A DNA stretch of 27,620 bases, taken from IMG/VR virus record IMGVR_UViG_3300025010_000204, positions 1 through 27,620 of that record, one strand, 5' to 3'. The notes below the pieces were generated by a model, which saw only the letters and a program-made list of their open reading frames with translations, was not told the origin of the DNA and made no database searches. The translations under genes and the position numbers were made by a program. This DNA comes from a virus. Positions 7,946 through 15,398 of the stretch are shown piece after piece; positions within the stretch are counted from its first letter, which is position 1; every line of letters starts with the position of its first letter.

Positions 7946-8316
7946 TGGCAATACCCGGTAACAGTCTCAGAGCTTGGACACCACCCGGTAAGCGTAACCG
8001 GATTATTATGATCCAGAGTGAGGTTGCCACGGGGGAGACCGATGCACACGGTGGGGAAGTTAAGGCATGGACCGATTTCACTCCTGGTGGAGTGTGGGCT
8101 TATGTGCGGCCACTTAGGAGCCGGGAATTGATCGCGGCACAGGCAGCACAGAGTTTGACGGAGGTTATCTTCAATATCAGTTATGTTGCGGGCATAACCG
8201 CGGATATGCGGATCGTTTATAACGGTAAGAATTATGATATTACCGATCCGATCGATGTGGACGAAGCGCGGCGAGAGCTTGACATTATGGCAAAAACAGG
8301 GTTGAGTGAAGGGTAA
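7945..8316 (+). CDS. Head closure (head-tail adaptor) protein
   Basis: The product closes the DNA channel and joins the connector to the tail. I place the start at 7945, where TGATG overlaps the previous stop; a longer in-frame start at 7912 would add 11 residues lying over the upstream gene. The 123-residue product has the adaptor pattern: an early RNRIIMIQSE strand, WTDFTPGGVWAYVRPLRSRELIAAQAAQS, IFNISYVAGITADMRIVYNGKNYDITDPID, and a short end. This fits the SPP1 gp16 / HK97 gp7-like family. Confidence 0.8.
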   Translation: MAIPGNSLRAWTPPGKRNRIIMIQSEVATGETDAHGGEVKAWTDFTPGGVWAYVRPLRSRELIAAQAAQSLTEVIFNISYVAGITADMRIVYNGKNYDITDPIDVDEARRELDIMAKTGLSEG

Positions 8317-8328
8317 CAAGGAGAGGAT

Positions 8329-8523
8329 ATGGCAGAGTTGAAAGTAGAAGTGGGCGTGGAAAAAGCGATTCATAATGCTGTCAAAGATTTTGCCGAGCAT
8401 GTTTTGGACAAACACGGGGTTCGACTTGATCAAATCGATATCGAGTGGACTGGTGGTTCACTCGATCGCATGAGTACGGTGGTTCAGCAGACTTCTTTGA
8501 AGACAACAAGGTCTCAAAAGTAG
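8329..8523 (+). CDS. Hypothetical 64-residue protein in the gp10 slot
   Basis: The product starts with a charged amphipathic helix (residues about 1-30) and ends in a basic tail. AGGAGA (8319-8324) is a good ribosome site. Its position between head closure and tail terminator is normally taken by a gp10-like neck protein, yet the sequence looks unrelated to that family, and a gp10-like gene is found downstream at 10227. It may be a neck or tail-completion helper. No family is recognised. Confidence 0.45.
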   Translation: MAELKVEVGVEKAIHNAVKDFAEHVLDKHGVRLDQIDIEWTGGSLDRMSTVVQQTSLKTTRSQK

Positions 8524-8856
8524 ATGGCTAGCTTCGAGGCGGGTCTAAAGACCTTGCTCGGGAACCTCGTGTCGGGCCGATGTTATGCTCTAGTCAACGA
8601 GTCACCGACCATAGTTTGCCCGTATATCATCTTCCAGGTGGTTACGGAAACGAAGTTGGTTCAAGGGCAGAAGAAGCTACGGTTGCAGATCGACGTTTAC
8701 GGTAAGACTTATACATCAGCCAAGACCACGGCTGACGCAGTACAAGCAGCAATGGATGGCCCAACTTTTGCGACGTCGTTCATTATGCAACAAGACCTCC
8801 GGGAGGAAGTAAGTAAAGAATATCGAGAACTTCTCGAATATTACGTCTGGCCATAG
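8524..8856 (+). CDS. Tail terminator / tail completion protein (DUF3168-like)
   Basis: The product caps the tail tube and joins it to the head. The 110-residue product matches the DUF3168 pattern: an N-terminal helix FEAGLKTLLGNLV, a strand with CPYIIFQVV, QKKLRLQIDVYGKTYTSAKTTADAVQAAM and a closing YRELLEYYVWP. The ATG follows the previous TAG with no gap, so translation is probably coupled. The gene is directly followed by the tail tube leader. Confidence 0.82.
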   Translation: MASFEAGLKTLLGNLVSGRCYALVNESPTIVCPYIIFQVVTETKLVQGQKKLRLQIDVYGKTYTSAKTTADAVQAAMDGPTFATSFIMQQDLREEVSKEYRELLEYYVWP

Positions 8857-8863
8857 AGCCAGG

Positions 8864-8932
8864 ATAACAAAAGGACTGTCGCGATGACAGGCCGGACACT
8901 TACTGTCGTGAAGACAGAAAGGAGTAGTACCC
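8864..8932 (+). promoter_or_regulatory. Tandem-hairpin leader of the tail tube gene
   Basis: Two copies of a CTGTC-N5-GACAG hairpin lie in the 76-base gap before the tail tube gene: 8876-8890 with loop GCGAT and 8903-8917 with loop GTGAA. Shine-Dalgarno AAAGGAG follows at 8918-8924. The block aligns with 4709-4769 upstream of the capsid gene, including GGCCG-like spacers and the AAGGAG end. No terminator-type T run follows either stem. The role is inferred to be translational or mRNA-stability control. Confidence 0.55.
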
Positions 8933-9574
8933 ATGGCAGAAGATACAGTTTGGAAAAACGTTGCGGTCAGTATTGGTTCCCTCGGAACCGCTCTCACCAT
9001 TACAGCGATCACCAAAGCAAGTCCTGGTGTCGCTACATCGGTCGGTCACGGCCTCAGTAACGGCGATTATGTGTATCTTGCCACGCAAGGTATGCGCCAA
9101 GTCAATCAGAAGGTTGTTCGTGTTGCAGGCGTAGCCGCCGACACCTTCCAACTCGAAGGAGTTGATACCACGGATTACGATACCTTCGTATCCGGGACAG
9201 CAAAAGAGGTGACCTACAGTACCTCTATGTCTTCCGCAATTTCGGTCGATGCCGCCGGTGGCGAATTCGACATGATCCCCACTACCACCATTCATGCCGC
9301 TCAGAAGAGCGAGGTTCCCGGCCTCCCATCGGCCATCAGTTACAATATGGACCACAAATGGGACCCCACTGATGTGGCTCAAGCTACAATGAAAGCAGCT
9401 TCCGACATCCAAGCGATCAAAGGTTTCAAGTTCCAATTTGGTTCAGGCGGTAAGATCCTGGTGCTCGCCGGGTATATTGGTTTCTCCAATGCTCCTGGTG
9501 GTTCAGCTCAACAGCTTGTTACCTGCCGGTCGGTTATTACGACGCTCGGAACCACTACCTTCTACGCGAGTTAA
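8933..9574 (+). CDS. Major tail tube protein with an FCCH-like insertion
   Basis: The product stacks as rings to form the non-contractile tail tube. The 213-residue protein begins AEDTVWKNVAVSIGSLG and its second half, after about residue 98, carries the tube pattern: SGGEF-like DAAGGEFDMIPTTTI, SEVPGLPSAIS, a central amphipathic helix (DVAQATMKAASDIQAIKGF) and closing strands with ATQ/FYAS. Residues about 20-97 form a separate beta module (TKASPGVATSVGHGLSNGDYVYL, ADTFQLEGVDTT) of the FCCH-like type that phage tail proteins often carry on the outside of the tube. The strong leader and SD fit a highly expressed virion protein. Confidence 0.85.
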   Translation: MAEDTVWKNVAVSIGSLGTALTITAITKASPGVATSVGHGLSNGDYVYLATQGMRQVNQKVVRVAGVAADTFQLEGVDTTDYDTFVSGTAKEVTYSTSMSSAISVDAAGGEFDMIPTTTIHAAQKSEVPGLPSAISYNMDHKWDPTDVAQATMKAASDIQAIKGFKFQFGSGGKILVLAGYIGFSNAPGGSAQQLVTCRSVITTLGTTTFYAS

Positions 9575-9577
9575 TCC

Positions 9578-9892
9578 ATGATCAAACTTAACCTAGATCC
9601 GACTTTCGACGCCGAGGTTCCAATTACCGTACCAGGTCAAGCGGAACCCGGCACGATCCCTTTGACCTTTAAGTATCGGGGCCGGAAGGAGTACCTGGCT
9701 TGGTTGGAATCCAATAAAGAAGAAGCCAAGACCCAGACTGAAGTCTTCCTTGAGTTTGTTACAAAATGGGGCTTGTCGGAAGACTTCAATCCGGCGAACA
9801 TTGAGATCTTTCTGGACCAGTACCCGGCAGCGTATTTCGATATTATTAGTGATTACTCAAGGTTGCTGTTCGAGAGTAGGGCAAAAAACTAG
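9578..9892 (+). CDS. Tail assembly chaperone, short form (gpG-like)
   Basis: The protein helps the tape measure protein assemble the tail tube and is not itself in the virion. The 104-residue product begins with a beta-type segment (KLNLDPTFDAEVPITVPGQ, GTIPLTFKYRGRKEYLAWL) followed by helices, the general layout of phage TAC proteins. It ends with R-A-K-N-stop, where GCA AAA AAC TAG contains the slippery heptamer A AAA AAC. It is followed in the -1 frame by a DUF1799-like extension. The Shine-Dalgarno is weak (gap of 3 bases from the tail tube stop), so translation is probably coupled. Confidence 0.85.
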   Translation: MIKLNLDPTFDAEVPITVPGQAEPGTIPLTFKYRGRKEYLAWLESNKEEAKTQTEVFLEFVTKWGLSEDFNPANIEIFLDQYPAAYFDIISDYSRLLFESRAKN

Positions 9893-9927
9893 AAGCTGCC
9901 GCCGTTGCCCTTGTAGGCGGCGGCAGC
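9883..9927 (+). promoter_or_regulatory. Programmed -1 ribosomal frameshift signal
   Basis: The heptamer A AAA AAC (9883-9889) lies in the zero frame of the chaperone gene, with codons AAA and AAC. It is followed after a 5-base spacer (TAGAA) by a perfect 10-bp stem: GCTGCCGCCG (9895-9904) with CGGCGGCAGC (9918-9927), loop of 13 bases. The zero-frame TAG stop lies at 9890-9892, within the spacer. This is the canonical arrangement that sends a fraction of ribosomes into the -1 frame, as in lambda gpG/gpGT. Confidence 0.93.
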
Positions 9928-10230
9928 GAAGATAAGGCTGAAGATCGAGCGAAGAAGCTCGGTGTGCCTCTTGAACTGGTAATGGAGGCGGAAGGGTTTA
10001 AGAAGTCGGATCACGACGGAATCTATCCGGATAACTGGCAGACGGTAGGAGTGTTTCTTGATATGCTCACTCAATGGCGAACAGGGATGAATGGAGCAAC
10101 CGGGCTTGACTACACTGCCCTCCCTGTGGTCTTGAGAATCAGGAAGGTTGCACTTGCCGAGCGAGAGGATGTTTTTAATGGTCTGCAGGTAATGGAACGA
10201 GCGGCACTCACACACATGAGGCGGAAATGA
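9889..10230 (+). CDS. Frameshift extension of tail assembly chaperone (gpT-like, DUF1799)
   Basis: This frame is read only after a -1 shift from the chaperone gene starting at 9578; the full fusion would have 104 + 113 = 217 residues. After a short charged linker, the segment contains the DUF1799-type pattern YPDNWQTVGVFLDMLTQWRTGMNGATGLDY, then an end rich in Arg and Lys. The extension part is expected to recruit the tape measure protein. No stop occurs in the -1 frame between 9889 and 10227, and the only internal start candidate (GTG at 9964) lacks a Shine-Dalgarno. The stop overlaps the next gene as ATGA. Confidence 0.88.
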   Translation, partial: LEAAAVALVGGGSEDKAEDRAKKLGVPLELVMEAEGFKKSDHDGIYPDNWQTVGVFLDMLTQWRTGMNGATGLDYTALPVVLRIRKVALAEREDVFNGLQVMERAALTHMRRK

Positions 10231-10592
10231 GCGGCGGAATCCTAAATGCTGAAGCGTTTGTCGATATTGAAGGGTTTGATATCGGCCTGGATGAGATCAT
10301 TATGGACATTGACGCTCATGAAGTCAAGGCGGTTGCCGCAACTGTTCGCGATAAAGCTCAAGCCACCAGTGCTTTCATTGATCGTAGCGGTAAACTTCGA
10401 GATAGTATCACCATGCGCAAGAGTAAGTTTGAAGATGGTGGATATATCGTCGTTGCCAAAGATCCTAAAGCTCACCTTATAGAATGGGGCCACGTTAAGA
10501 TACTATGGGGTAAGATCACCGGGGAGCGTGTCCCGGCTAAATCTTTCATGCGTAAGGCGTTGGAAGAAACCGTAAGCGAGTTGGGTGGCTGA
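10227..10592 (+). CDS. HK97 gp10-like tail/neck protein
   Basis: The 121-residue product has the gp10 pattern: a central KAQATSAFIDRSGKLRDSITMRKSK, a strand YIVVAKDPKAHLIEWGHVK, and the end VPAKSFMRKALEETVSEL. The family acts at the head-tail junction or tail completion. Its position is odd: in most HK97-like phages it precedes the tail terminator, whereas here it sits between the frameshift chaperone and the tape measure gene. It overlaps both neighbours (ATGA and TGATG). Confidence 0.75.
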   Translation: MSGGILNAEAFVDIEGFDIGLDEIIMDIDAHEVKAVAATVRDKAQATSAFIDRSGKLRDSITMRKSKFEDGGYIVVAKDPKAHLIEWGHVKILWGKITGERVPAKSFMRKALEETVSELGG

Positions 10593-12508
10593 TGGCGATT
10601 ACGCGGAAAATAAAGGGTATCTACATTCCGGTTAAGCTGGATTCCACTCAGCTTGCCAAGGATACGTTGAGAGCCAAGCAGATTGTCACCGAGTCGGCTA
10701 AGTCGATGTCGGACGCTCTCAATAATGCTTTCACCCCCGGTCAAATCAAGGGTAATATCAATGCTCTGATTGCCAATCTCGGTACCCTTGCCCGTTCTCA
10801 GGGGCTTGTCAAAGAATCGTTTCAATCTATCGGTGTTGCTCTTGGTGATCTACAGCGATTGACGGGCACCACCGGCGGGGAGTTTATCCGGTTGCAGCAA
10901 CGGATGATGGAAACCCAAGCGGCGAAGGCCCAGGAAAACGCTCTTCGGTCAGTTTCTACCGCCATCGGCGCTACCCGTCAGGAAGTCCAGGAACTCGGAA
11001 CACAATTCGGTTTATCGGTCGCGCAGATCGATAAAGTCACTCTCGCCCTTCACGGTGAGGAGAAGGTGGTTCAGTCTCTTGCACAGCGGATCAGAGAACT
11101 TAATACCGCCAAACCGATTGTCAATTACACCACCATGGCCAGCAGTGCCAGTACTGGACTAAATACCCAAGCCCAAGCTGCAACCCAGGCGTTTTCAAAA
11201 GACCTTGTGGCTTTGTCTGGAAGCGCGGAAATTGCCCGTCGGTCTGTTGATCTTCTTGAACTCGATATGGTAGCTCTGAGCAGAACGACCGGTCTTACTG
11301 CCGCTCAGATCACCATGTTAAAATCTCGTTTTGCAGCAACTGCCGGCGAGAAATCACAAGAACAGGCTCTTCAGAACATTGCTCGATCCGCTGGACTTGC
11401 TGAAAAAGAAATGCGGGCGCTCGGTAGACAGATGGGTGTCTCGCAGGCGTCAATTGATAAGGTTGCTACCAGCATGAACACCCTCGGTAAATCCACCGAG
11501 TTCAGCATGTCGAAGTTCAAGGATATGATCATCACGGTTGGAATCTACACCGTGGCTTTTCAAGCGTTCAGTGCCGTAACCAGCGGAATCACGAACGAGT
11601 TTAAGAGGGGGTTGAAAGCGGTCGAAGACTTCGACCTCGCCGTTGCCACCAGTGCCGCTTTTATTGCCACATTCTCAAAGAATCTGAAGGGCACTGATAT
11701 TGCCGGGGTCTATGATCGTGCGGCAGGGTATGCCGGAAGGTTGAACGAGAAATTGGAGATGATCGATACCCAGACGATTGCTTCCGGTAAACATCTGCAA
11801 ACCATGTCTGAGACGTTCATCCAGCATGGTGTTCTGCTCGACATCAATAACCAGAAGCAAGTCGAAGGCTTTACGAACATTGCCACGGCGTTGGCAATGG
11901 TCACGGCCGGCCAGAATCAAGATGTACAGGTACGGCAGGAGATCAATGCTTTGATGCTCGGTCAGGTCCGGGCGACTGACCGGCTCGCACAGCTGCTGAT
12001 GAACATCGACCCGCAACTCAAGAGTCATCTCAAGACCTGGCGGGAAGAAGGAACGGTTATTGAGAACGTCGGTGAACTGCTTAAAGGGTTCGCCTCGAAC
12101 ACCGGCACCCTGCAAAACCAGTGGGTGACGGTAGGCAGTACCATGGAAACGATCCATAATCGAATCCTTCGCGACGCCTTCCGCCCGATGTTTGAGGATC
12201 TGATCAAGCTCGCCAAAGCGCTGAATTCATCGCTGATGGATTCCGAGGGCAACCTGACATATATCGCCATCGGTATTCAGAATATCATCAAGGGGATTTA
12301 CGAGTTCAGCAAGGTGGCGGCTAAAGCATCTGTAGACGCTGGAAAGCAGATGGTTGCTGGTCTCCCCGTGGTTGGGCCGATCGTCAACGCTCTGGGGTTG
12401 ATGGAGAAACTGAACTCCCGACATCAATTTCGGCATTATAGATTCTTTGAAAGCCGAGGCCGCCGAACTTGCCCGCTTGCGCAATATGGAAGACCCATGG
12501 ATGCATAA
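10592..12508 (+). CDS. Tape measure protein, N-terminal part
   Basis: The product sets tail length and may later help DNA ejection. The 638-residue frame is long, helical and Ala/Gln-rich. Two imperfect 70-residue repeats occur at about residues 84-153 and 226-295, followed by a hydrophobic segment MIITVGIYTVAFQAFSAVT (about 312-330). The last 31 residues (from N608) do not look like the rest and run out of frame with the next gene. The likely true protein continues in the +1 frame from about 12411-12420, where a CCC run (12417-12419) would restore the frame if one C were removed. The start overlaps the gp10-like stop as TGATG. Confidence 0.85.
   Translation: MAITRKIKGIYIPVKLDSTQLAKDTLRAKQIVTESAKSMSDALNNAFTPGQIKGNINALIANLGTLARSQGLVKESFQSIGVALGDLQRLTGTTGGEFIRLQQRMMETQAAKAQENALRSVSTAIGATRQEVQELGTQFGLSVAQIDKVTLALHGEEKVVQSLAQRIRELNTAKPIVNYTTMASSASTGLNTQAQAATQAFSKDLVALSGSAEIARRSVDLLELDMVALSRTTGLTAAQITMLKSRFAATAGEKSQEQALQNIARSAGLAEKEMRALGRQMGVSQASIDKVATSMNTLGKSTEFSMSKFKDMIITVGIYTVAFQAFSAVTSGITNEFKRGLKAVEDFDLAVATSAAFIATFSKNLKGTDIAGVYDRAAGYAGRLNEKLEMIDTQTIASGKHLQTMSETFIQHGVLLDINNQKQVEGFTNIATALAMVTAGQNQDVQVRQEINALMLGQVRATDRLAQLLMNIDPQLKSHLKTWREEGTVIENVGELLKGFASNTGTLQNQWVTVGSTMETIHNRILRDAFRPMFEDLIKLAKALNSSLMDSEGNLTYIAIGIQNIIKGIYEFSKVAAKASVDAGKQMVAGLPVVGPIVNALGLMEKLNSRHQFRHYRFFESRGRRTCPLAQYGRPMDA
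10841..11050 (+). repeat. Tape measure internal repeat copy 1
   Basis: Residues 84-153 of the tape measure N-terminal part align with residues 226-295. Shared landmarks are L-x2-TG, an ALR/ALQ followed by a variable stretch, and the end SVAQIDKVTLAL against SQASIDKVATSM. The copies are divergent, so this is an old duplication. Confidence 0.5.
11267..11476 (+). repeat. Tape measure internal repeat copy 2
   Basis: This is the second copy of the 70-residue unit, offset by 142 residues from copy 1. It ends in SIDKVATSM just before the hydrophobic segment. Repeats of this kind are common in tape measure proteins and can change tail length when duplicated or deleted. Confidence 0.5.
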
Positions 12509-15398
12509 TGCGCTGGTCGCACCGGAACTGAAACCTCATACAGGGAAAGAATATGAAAGCAAGGCCAGTGACCTGAATGCCGCGCTGCAGGCCGAAGTGG
12601 AATTGATTAAAGCGGCTGAAGAGAACAAGCTTGCGGTCATCAGGACTTATAGCGACCAGATGCAGCAGCTCAACCAGAACGATTACGATCTTGGTTTATC
12701 GTCGTACTCTGACTACCTGGAAGAGAAGAACGCTCTTACCCAACGGTCACTTGCTGCCGAACTCGCCGCCAAAGAAACCGAACTCGCCGCTGCCCGCGAT
12801 GCCGCCGCCAAACTATCCCCAATCACCGATAAGGAAGGTAACGCCCGTCCGGACAAGGACGCCAAGGCCCATGCCGACGCCTTAAAGAAAGTCGAGGACG
12901 CTGAGCGGGGTGTCACTGAAGCGGCCAACAAGCTGACGCAAGCACAAGTTGAAGGCTCACATGCTGCGCAAGTTGCCAACAAGGAGTTGACTGACAGTTA
13001 CCACGAGTTGCAGGCCGAATTGCTGGAGATGACCGGCAGGCATGTCGAGGCCGCACAGTTGATGCTCAAGTATGATGATGAGGCTGTTGCCAAGCAGCAT
13101 TTGAGCGTGGAAGAGCAGCGGGTTGCGGACATCAAGCGTCAGATCGCTCAACAGAAGATCACCGAACTCAAACGGCAGGATCTGGCTACCACCAAGGAAG
13201 CGGCTCTTGCTCTGGCCGAGATCGATGGTCAGTACTACAAGTCGCTCGACCTGCAGACCGAGCTTCTTGATATTGAGATGCAGCGAACTGACTTGCTGCC
13301 CGCACAAATCGAACTCCTCAAGAAACAGCGGGAAGAGATCGAGCGGATGAAAGATCCGATGGACGCATGGGCCAAGGGGTGGGAAGATGTGGTTGAGCAT
13401 CAGAAGACCTCAAGCGAGTTGATGTATGATTTGGCTAGGACTACGGCGCAGGACATGCAGCAGGCGTTTTCGGACACTTTCTTCAATGTGATGAAAGGAA
13501 ACTTCGAGGACATTGGGGATGTCTGGAGTAACCTGTTGGACCGGATGCTCGACAATTTCCTGCGAATGATCGCTGATATGATCGCCGCCTGGGCCGCGTC
13601 TGAATTGTTCGAAATGTTCACCGGAACCGAATCGGGCTTCACCTTCGCCGGGGCGCTCTCCGGGAAGAGTGGTGGGACGGGGGGTGCAGTTGCCGGGATC
13701 GTCGGAGAGCTCGGTAAAGAATATATCTCTCAAGGGATCAAAGAGTCTGTAGCAGCGTATTTTACCTCATCTGCTGCGACGGCAGCCAGCACATCCACCA
13801 ATCTGGCACAAGGGACTGCGACTCCGGCGATACTCGATGCGGCGGCTAATTCTGGTTCGGGTTACAGTTCTCTGCTTGGCACTGCTGGTGGGGTGATCGG
13901 AGTAGCGGGCGGCGGATACGGTATGTACTCCGGGGTACAGAATATCTCGAAAGGAAATTATGCTGTCGGGTCGGTACAAACCGGCCTCGGTGCGTATTCT
14001 ACTTACCAAGGCGCTGTCACTCTGGGCCTGATCGAGAAAGGGACCGCAACCGCTGCTTATGACGCTGTGGCCTCGTATTTCGCAACTGAGGCGGCAGGAA
14101 CAGCCACTACGACAGCCGCAGCTACGACTGCTGGCACCAGCACTGGTGCAACCGCCGGGTTAGGTGCCGGTGCTACGCTCGGTATAGGCGCTGCCCTCAT
14201 GGCTGCGGTTGCCATGATCGGCCTCAATCAGATGGCGAACAATGTACCGACCCGGAATAGTCTTGGTCATACCGATCCTTCACAGCTCGGAGGTATCGGT
14301 CTCAATGGCGGTTTGTCCAATATCTCCAAGGAGCAGGTTGCGATTGCTGACGAGCTTGGAATGAAGATTAAACAGTTCGGTGCCGCCTCCATTGATACCG
14401 CAAATGGGGTGATGGTTGCAACCACGGCTCTTGCTGGACCGCGAGGTTTTGCCGAAGGCACCGAATTTGCGCTGAACACTTGGGATGAATCAACCCAGAC
14501 TTGGTACAAAGGGGTTAAAGACAACCGGCACATTTGGGATGATATGCTTACCGAGATGTCCGCACTCAAACCGGCTTCCGAGGCTGCCACCATTGCCAAC
14601 GCCCAATTGATCGCGTCTCAGCATGGTCTTGCCACCGTGGCTGACGAACTTGTGATCGCCTATAATGCCGGGGCTGGTAGTGCTCGTTTTATGGCTGATG
14701 CTCAGGTCCAGTTGACCGCTTTGATGGAAGCGGGCGTCATCACCATCAATGAGACTTCCGGAGCCTGGGAGGCACAGACAGGCCTGTACAGCGACATGGT
14801 TGATGAGATGAAACGGGTTGCCCCGGTCACCGAATCGGCCATCCAATCAACTGCTGAGTACATTGCGACCGCTCACGGCGTACCGCAAATGGCCGATGAA
14901 CTCGCCGCGGCGTTCGCTCTTCTTTCCGGCGGGCTCTCTGGGCTTGGTGGTGCTGCGGGTGGTGCGGTCAGTAGTATCTATTCGGCACTGGCCAGCTTGC
15001 AGAATCCGTACCTCAGCGGCGGTCGTGATAACGCTCAGGATATACGAGCCTACATCGATTCGAACGGCAAGGCCCCATACACGCCTGAAGGTTACACTCC
15101 GACCGAATATATGGTTGGTACCAGTGACCCGAAGAAGAAGTATACGTACGCCACGTATGACGGCGCCATGGCGGACGGCGGCGATATTGGGCCGGGTCGA
15201 TGGGGGATGGTTGGTGAGGCGGGTCCGGAGATCATTTGGGGCCCTGCACATGTCACCAGCACGAAAGACACCGGCAGTTTGATGCAGTCCAATAAAGAGA
15301 TGCTGTCGGCAATTTTTATCATGGGACGGAACATAGCAAGGATGAGTGAAGAGATCCAGACTATCAATAATCTTGGTATCAAGCAAAGGGACTCATGA
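12447..15398 (+). CDS. Tape measure protein, C-terminal part (lambda family end)
   Basis: Open from 12414 in the +1 frame relative to the N-terminal part; the first possible start is TTG at 12447, which lacks a Shine-Dalgarno, so it is best read as a continuation. Residues about 30-315 are helical and coiled-coil-like. Residues about 318-391 (AQDMQQAFSDTFFNVMKGNFEDIGDVW, LLDRMLDNFLRMIADMIAAWAA) match the lambda tape measure C-terminal domain. Gly/Ala-rich hydrophobic segments follow near 471-493 and 565-595, which may insert in the host membrane during ejection. The end carries GRWGMVGEAGPEIIWG (about 914-929), a pattern frequent at tape measure C-termini. The summed length, about 1,600 residues, implies a long tail if one protein is made. 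Confidence 0.88.
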   Translation: MKAEAAELARLRNMEDPWMHNALVAPELKPHTGKEYESKASDLNAALQAEVELIKAAEENKLAVIRTYSDQMQQLNQNDYDLGLSSYSDYLEEKNALTQRSLAAELAAKETELAAARDAAAKLSPITDKEGNARPDKDAKAHADALKKVEDAERGVTEAANKLTQAQVEGSHAAQVANKELTDSYHELQAELLEMTGRHVEAAQLMLKYDDEAVAKQHLSVEEQRVADIKRQIAQQKITELKRQDLATTKEAALALAEIDGQYYKSLDLQTELLDIEMQRTDLLPAQIELLKKQREEIERMKDPMDAWAKGWEDVVEHQKTSSELMYDLARTTAQDMQQAFSDTFFNVMKGNFEDIGDVWSNLLDRMLDNFLRMIADMIAAWAASELFEMFTGTESGFTFAGALSGKSGGTGGAVAGIVGELGKEYISQGIKESVAAYFTSSAATAASTSTNLAQGTATPAILDAAANSGSGYSSLLGTAGGVIGVAGGGYGMYSGVQNISKGNYAVGSVQTGLGAYSTYQGAVTLGLIEKGTATAAYDAVASYFATEAAGTATTTAAATTAGTSTGATAGLGAGATLGIGAALMAAVAMIGLNQMANNVPTRNSLGHTDPSQLGGIGLNGGLSNISKEQVAIADELGMKIKQFGAASIDTANGVMVATTALAGPRGFAEGTEFALNTWDESTQTWYKGVKDNRHIWDDMLTEMSALKPASEAATIANAQLIASQHGLATVADELVIAYNAGAGSARFMADAQVQLTALMEAGVITINETSGAWEAQTGLYSDMVDEMKRVAPVTESAIQSTAEYIATAHGVPQMADELAAAFALLSGGLSGLGGAAGGAVSSIYSALASLQNPYLSGGRDNAQDIRAYIDSNGKAPYTPEGYTPTEYMVGTSDPKKKYTYATYDGAMADGGDIGPGRWGMVGEAGPEIIWGPAHVTSTKDTGSLMQSNKEMLSAIFIMGRNIARMSEEIQTINNLGIKQRDS

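Noticed and set aside
9964-10230. Independent gene starting at GTG 9964
   Set aside because: No Shine-Dalgarno; the same frame is open back to the slippery heptamer, so it is the tail of the frameshift product.
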